Shown: in pieces, positions 5,875 to 8,671 of the stretch | How positions within the stretch are numbered: position 1 is the stretch's first letter | Layout of the letters: every line of letters begins with the position of its first letter | Assembly (NCBI GenBank): GCA_947631885.1 | Contig: CANRMZ010000042.1 | Location: 1-8,671, forward strand | Length of the DNA stretch: 8,671 nt | Source of the DNA: an uncultured Bacilli bacterium | GTDB taxonomy: Bacteria; Bacillota_I; Bacilli_A; RF39; UBA660 | Reading direction: 5' to 3' | Made by a program: the position numbers and the translations under genes | Notes under the pieces: generated by a model | Told to the model about the DNA's origin: nothing | The model's input: only the letters and a program-made list of their open reading frames with translations | Database searches by the model: none

Positions 5875-6726
5875 CTATTTTCTTTTATCTTCAAGTCTTT
5901 TTAAAAAGCCACAGGTCTTACATAATTTGCAAACTAGCTTTTTATTTTCAAAACCATTTCTTATTTTTTTAGTTGAGTCTTTGTTTAAAATTTCTTCTAA
6001 AGATTCACTAAAGATATTGCCTAAAGGAATATCCCCATTATTATCTAAACAACAAGGTACTACGGTGCCATCTACTAATATAGCTATTTGGTCTTTTAAG
6101 GCTAAACATCTACCTTGTTCATTAATTTCTTTGCCTTTAATATCAGGCCAAATAAATTCCTTATCTTGATTAATATAAATATTATTTTTCACTTTAATAG
6201 ACGCATTTTCTTTTAATTTTTCTTTTAAATTATCTATTTTATAATGTGTTGATAATTTGTTAATAATATTATCATTTAAATCATTATCTTTTATATCACT
6301 TAAATTCCATAGTCTTAAAGAAATAATCTTATTATTTAGCTTATCCACAGAATTTAAAATATTATCCATATACTTATTAAGATCTAAGTCATTTTGAATA
6401 GCACTATGAAGTGATATATTAACTTGTCTTACTGCTTTACTTTTATTAATGATATCAACTTTATCATTTAATAAAATGCCATTTGTCGTGATATTACACA
6501 AGATATTATTATTTTCAAGTACCTCTAAAAATAAAGGTAAATTCTCATTAAGTAAAGGCTCACCCTTAACATGCAGATATACTAAGTTAGTATAATTCTT
6601 TATTTTATAAACTATTTTGGTAAATTCCTCTAATGACATATTTTTCTTAATTCTTTTAGTATCAGGGCAAAACTTACAATTAAGATTACAAATATTAGTT
6701 ATTTCAATATATATTTTTTTAAACAT
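5875..6726 (-). CDS. Radical SAM/SPASM-domain protein
   Basis: Radical S-adenosylmethionine enzyme of unknown substrate, 283 aa. The catalytic cluster motif C13-x3-C17-x2-C20 sits in ITNICNLNCKFCP, followed by KGEPLLN (54-60, the GGEP-like SAM-contact motif with Lys in place of the first Gly), ITTNGILL (79-86) and the strand VNISLHS (102-108). The C-terminal SPASM-type region has GRC (Cys207), VPCCLDNNGDIPLGNIF (Cys225, Cys226) and C266-x2-C269-x2-C272, so at least one auxiliary iron-sulfur cluster is likely. SPASM proteins often modify peptides or enzymes, but no small precursor-peptide gene adjoins it. Spot counts put it near 23% GC against about 35-40% in the HAM1-like gene upstream. No Shine-Dalgarno precedes the ATG; a promoter places the transcript start on the ATG itself (separate entry). 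Confidence 0.9.
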   Translation of the reverse strand: MFKKIYIEITNICNLNCKFCPDTKRIKKNMSLEEFTKIVYKIKNYTNLVYLHVKGEPLLNENLPLFLEVLENNNILCNITTNGILLNDKVDIINKSKAVRQVNISLHSAIQNDLDLNKYMDNILNSVDKLNNKIISLRLWNLSDIKDNDLNDNIINKLSTHYKIDNLKEKLKENASIKVKNNIYINQDKEFIWPDIKGKEINEQGRCLALKDQIAILVDGTVVPCCLDNNGDIPLGNIFSESLEEILNKDSTKKIRNGFENKKLVCKLCKTCGFLKRLEDKRK

Positions 6727-6732
6727 AAGGTT

Positions 6733-6762
6733 ATTATAACTTATAATTATGATGGATGTCTA
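6733..6762 (-). promoter_or_regulatory. Promoter of the radical SAM gene (predicted leaderless mRNA)
   Basis: On the minus strand TAGACA (6757-6762, five of six to TTGACA) is followed after 18 bp by a perfect TATAAT (6733-6738). Six bases, AACCTT, then separate the -10 from the ATG, so the usual +1 position is 6726, the A of the start codon. No ribosome site lies between. The -35 is inside the last codons of the HAM1-like gene. Confidence 0.65.
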
Positions 6763-7361
6763 TCTCTTGATATGGTATTCATAATCGTAAGTTTATACCA
6801 GTTAGCAAATGCTTCTTTTGCAGATACGTGATTACCTTTTCTTTGAGCTCTTTCTTCATCAGTCATTTGTGCTAAAGTTTTATCCGATCCTAAAGGTTTA
6901 AATACAAACCATAATTTAGAGCGCATTTTAATATCTTCCGTTCCTAATTTTTCATGGGTAAGAGTTCCTTTATCAAGGCCATAAAAAATATTCATATCAC
7001 TTCCATCATAGTATGTTAAACAGTCCATAAATTCACAATCACGATTTTCAACATCTTTCATAGTTTCTAAAAGCTCATCAATATTTTCTGATATGCCACT
7101 TCTTCGCACAAAAGCTCCGGGATATCCTGGATTATTTGGATAGCCCCAGATATTAAAACCCGAATCAATCACAAAGCATGGCATTTGTAGTACATTATAA
7201 GCTTCAAGGACTTTACTTTGAGAAACAACACTTATATCATTAACTTCCGGTTCATGAAATTCGAACTCGACAACTTCAACAGGAATACCAAGTTTTGCAA
7301 AATAATCCTCTATCTCATAGCCTTTATGAATATTACCCGTAGCAAATACTAATTTTTTCAT
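6747..7361 (-). CDS. Divergent HAM1/RdgB-like nucleotide pyrophosphatase
   Basis: HAM1-fold protein; the family hydrolyses non-canonical purine NTPs (ITP, XTP) to NMP and PPi. I start it at the ATG at 7361 (204 aa, MKKLVFATGN), since AGAGGTG is 9 nt upstream; the GTG at 7373 in the same frame has no ribosome site. Conserved features: FATGNIHKGYE (residues 6-16, phosphate-binding Asn and Lys), the catalytic-type Asp in VIDSGF (Asp66), GYPGAFVRR (79-87), and a C-terminal PLGSDKTLAQMTDEER (156-171). Divergent features: the GFGYDPhF base-recognition motif is replaced by KLWFVFKP (149-156), and the terminal SHR motif by NHVSAKEAF (177-185). It may therefore bind a different nucleotide or act as a sensor, and I withhold the rdgB symbol. 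The ATG follows the SIS stop after one base (TAA-T-ATG), so the two are translationally coupled. Confidence 0.82.
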   Translation of the reverse strand: MKKLVFATGNIHKGYEIEDYFAKLGIPVEVVEFEFHEPEVNDISVVSQSKVLEAYNVLQMPCFVIDSGFNIWGYPNNPGYPGAFVRRSGISENIDELLETMKDVENRDCEFMDCLTYYDGSDMNIFYGLDKGTLTHEKLGTEDIKMRSKLWFVFKPLGSDKTLAQMTDEERAQRKGNHVSAKEAFANWYKLTIMNTISRDRHPS

Positions 7362-7362
7362 A

Positions 7363-8442
7363 TTACATTTCACCTCTATAATTATAAAGTTTTCTAACTA
7401 AATGTGGATCATACTCTGGACAGGTTAAATCTATGTTTTTATCTTCGGCAATTTTCTTTGATAAAAAATACATTTGTAGTGCTAAATAATACTCTTTCCA
7501 AAAAAGATTGGAATTTTCATCTAGAGTATCAAAAAGAAAAATATTTGGATACCTTTTTGTAAGTATTTTTAATAACTCTTCATCCAAGCCTTTCATTTGA
7601 TGTGCTAAATATATCATAGGACTTTTAGGATTTTGAAATAATAAATTACTTCTTCCATGGCAATATGATCCTTTATCATGAATAACGATACTACTAGTAC
7701 CGGTTTCAACCATATTAGATTCTAAAATACATGAAGAACACTGGGTATCATAACCCGACATTACTTGAATTAAATTTGTATTCTTAAAGTTAAAGTCTAG
7801 TTTATCAACCTTTTCTTTACTTCTTGCAAATAAATCTTTTAACTTATCATTTATTTTTACTAAATCTTCTTTAGATATTTCATATTGACTTTGTTCAATT
7901 AATAATGCTAGTTCTAAAACCATTAACATTGGAGCAAGTGTAGGAATAATAGAAACAAAGCTTTTCTCTCTATCGTCATACTTACGATTTCCCCAGTAAA
8001 GAGTAAAAAATATTGGTAGTTCGCTACTTCCACATAAATAATAGTCCTCGGGCTGCTCTATATAATCCCCTGTTATTAAAAATTTAGCTCCATGAAAGGG
8101 TTTATATGTACTTCTTAAAATATCTAGTATGCCATTGGTCTTGCCACTATTGGAAATGGCAATTAAGTTTTGAAAAATGTTGGTGTTTTGTTTATAAAAA
8201 AAATCTCTTGGTTCAATTACTTCTGCTATAGTTCCCCGGGATTCAAAAAACATTTTCAAATAATAAGCAGCGGCTTTAGAACCTCCCGTGGCTACAATTA
8301 AGGAAGGGACATCTCTAAATAAAAGTCCATGATTAGTAAAATTAAAATTAGTAAGGGCTTCCGGATCATTTATTTGAAAAAGCCTTTCTTCAAGTTTAGC
8401 AAAGTTTATTTCTGTACTTTCTGTATGCGTATGTTTAATCAT
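7363..8442 (-). CDS. SIS-domain (phosphosugar-binding) protein
   Basis: Probable phosphosugar isomerase-like or binding protein, 359 aa, with two SIS-type halves as in the GlmS/FrlB/AgaS group. Half 1 has LIVATGGSKAAAYYL (residues 48-62) and AISNSGKTNGIL (95-106), the ligand-phosphate Ser/Gly loops. Half 2 has VMSGYDTQCSSCILESNMVET (227-247, containing the Glu expected near the active site) and KGSYCHGRSNLLF (257-269), comparable to the HGP segment of GlmS-type isomerases. There is no amidotransferase domain, so ammonia release from glutamine is not expected. Cysteines at 235, 238 and 261 cluster around the second site. It sits between a WYL regulator and the HAM1-like gene, whose ribosome site is encoded in its last codons. 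AGG is 5 nt from the ATG, within a possible hairpin. The substrate is not evident. Confidence 0.85.
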   Translation of the reverse strand: MIKHTHTESTEINFAKLEERLFQINDPEALTNFNFTNHGLLFRDVPSLIVATGGSKAAAYYLKMFFESRGTIAEVIEPRDFFYKQNTNIFQNLIAISNSGKTNGILDILRSTYKPFHGAKFLITGDYIEQPEDYYLCGSSELPIFFTLYWGNRKYDDREKSFVSIIPTLAPMLMVLELALLIEQSQYEISKEDLVKINDKLKDLFARSKEKVDKLDFNFKNTNLIQVMSGYDTQCSSCILESNMVETGTSSIVIHDKGSYCHGRSNLLFQNPKSPMIYLAHQMKGLDEELLKILTKRYPNIFLFDTLDENSNLFWKEYYLALQMYFLSKKIAEDKNIDLTCPEYDPHLVRKLYNYRGEM

Positions 8443-8444
8443 AT

Positions 8445-8488
8445 CTTCCTCGTTTCTGTTAATTAAAGTTTAGCAAAAGAAGAGGAAG
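8445..8488 (-). promoter_or_regulatory. Hairpin that would hide the SIS gene's ribosome site
   Basis: In the minus-strand RNA, CUUCCUC (8482-8488) pairs perfectly with GAGGAAG (8445-8451), and the next UUCU (8478-8481) pairs with AGAA (8454-8457) across a 2-nt bulge, leaving a 20-nt loop. The right arm is the Shine-Dalgarno sequence of the SIS gene, 2 nt from its ATG. No U-tract follows, so it is not a terminator for the WYL gene. Regulation by folding is inferred; there is no known riboswitch sequence here. Confidence 0.45.
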
Positions 8489-8496
8489 TATATCTG

Positions 8497-8671
8497 TCAG
8501 TTATAATAAATATCTAATAATTTGGCATTTTTAATGCGATTAACATAAAAGTGTCTTATTTCTTCCTTAATTTCACAATATGCTGCAACACCCCATTCAG
8601 AGGCTAAAATGATTAATTCATAAGGTCTAATAACTCTTTTAGAAATCTCTTTTCTATCTTTAGAATAATAT
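8497..8671 (-). CDS. WYL-domain transcriptional regulator, C-terminal part (cut by window edge)
   Basis: The last 57 codons of a gene whose start is beyond the window. The peptide (YYSKDRKEISKRVIRPYELI, then SEWGVAAYCEIKEEIRHF, then YVNRIKNAKLLDIYYN, then TGA) follows the WYL ligand-binding pattern: a basic R.v.P..l segment, a Trp strand, a charged turn, and R.F...RI with the conserved Arg. The name-giving WYL triplet reads WGV here. WYL proteins normally carry an N-terminal winged helix and act as transcription factors; BrxR and CapW are WYL regulators of phage-defence loci, while others control metabolism. It lies 54 nt upstream of the SIS gene on the same strand with no terminator between, so it may regulate that group. 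The assignment comes from a short fragment and needs the N-terminal half to confirm. Confidence 0.72.
   Translation of the reverse strand, partial: YYSKDRKEISKRVIRPYELIILASEWGVAAYCEIKEEIRHFYVNRIKNAKLLDIYYN

Noticed and set aside
5804..6169. Plus-strand open frame of 121 codons across the flavin-reductase/radical SAM junction
   Set aside because: It lies wholly antisense to two well-identified genes, has no ribosome site, and encodes Leu/Ser/Phe-rich sequence typical of the reverse of Lys/Glu/Asn-rich genes.
5854..6746. A ribosomal peptide (RiPP) maturation locus around the SPASM enzyme
   Set aside because: The gaps on either side are about 20 nt and hold no precursor-peptide gene, and no protease or exporter is nearby.
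7363..8442. Glucosamine-6-phosphate synthase (GlmS)
   Set aside because: The protein has only the SIS part; the N-terminal glutamine amidotransferase domain is absent and the motifs are divergent.
4..8671. Mycoplasma-type code (TGA as Trp)
   Set aside because: All genes read through with TGG as the only Trp codon, and TGA ends nth, dnaD and the WYL gene at sensible family lengths.

Overview
The window is AT-rich (about 20-40% GC in lines I counted by hand) and every gene I can support lies on the minus strand. Trp is always TGG and TGA serves as a stop (nth, dnaD and the WYL gene), so the ordinary bacterial code applies rather than the Mycoplasma code. The cca-dnaD-nth block, the DnaD protein itself and strong purine-rich ribosome sites point to Bacillota. 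My best guess is an uncultured, small-genome member of the Bacilli (RF39- or Erysipelotrichia-like), but rank below phylum is inference.

Read in the direction of transcription (high to low coordinates), there are three blocks. Block A (8671-5273) starts with the C-terminus of a WYL-domain regulator cut by the window edge. It is followed by a SIS-domain phosphosugar-binding protein, a divergent HAM1/RdgB-like nucleotide pyrophosphatase, a radical SAM/SPASM protein and a flavin-reductase-family split-barrel protein, and it ends at a hairpin terminator. The WYL, SIS and HAM1-like genes form one tight group. The radical SAM gene has its own good promoter, placed so that the transcript would begin at its AUG (a predicted leaderless mRNA).

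Block B (5271-2376) is a self-contained three-gene operon with its own promoter and terminator: a membrane-anchored rhodanese, a membrane-anchored protein with two thioredoxin-like domains, and an Xre-type helix-turn-helix protein with one membrane span and a four-cysteine outer domain. I read it as a candidate trans-membrane thiol/sulfur sensing system, and it is the best candidate here for something undescribed.

Block C (2374-4) is housekeeping: CCA-adding enzyme, DnaD replication-initiation protein and endonuclease III. It is driven by an extended -10 promoter that contains a perfect 17-bp palindrome, a likely operator. No rRNA, tRNA, CRISPR or mobile element was seen. No gene-free stretch reaches 100 bases.
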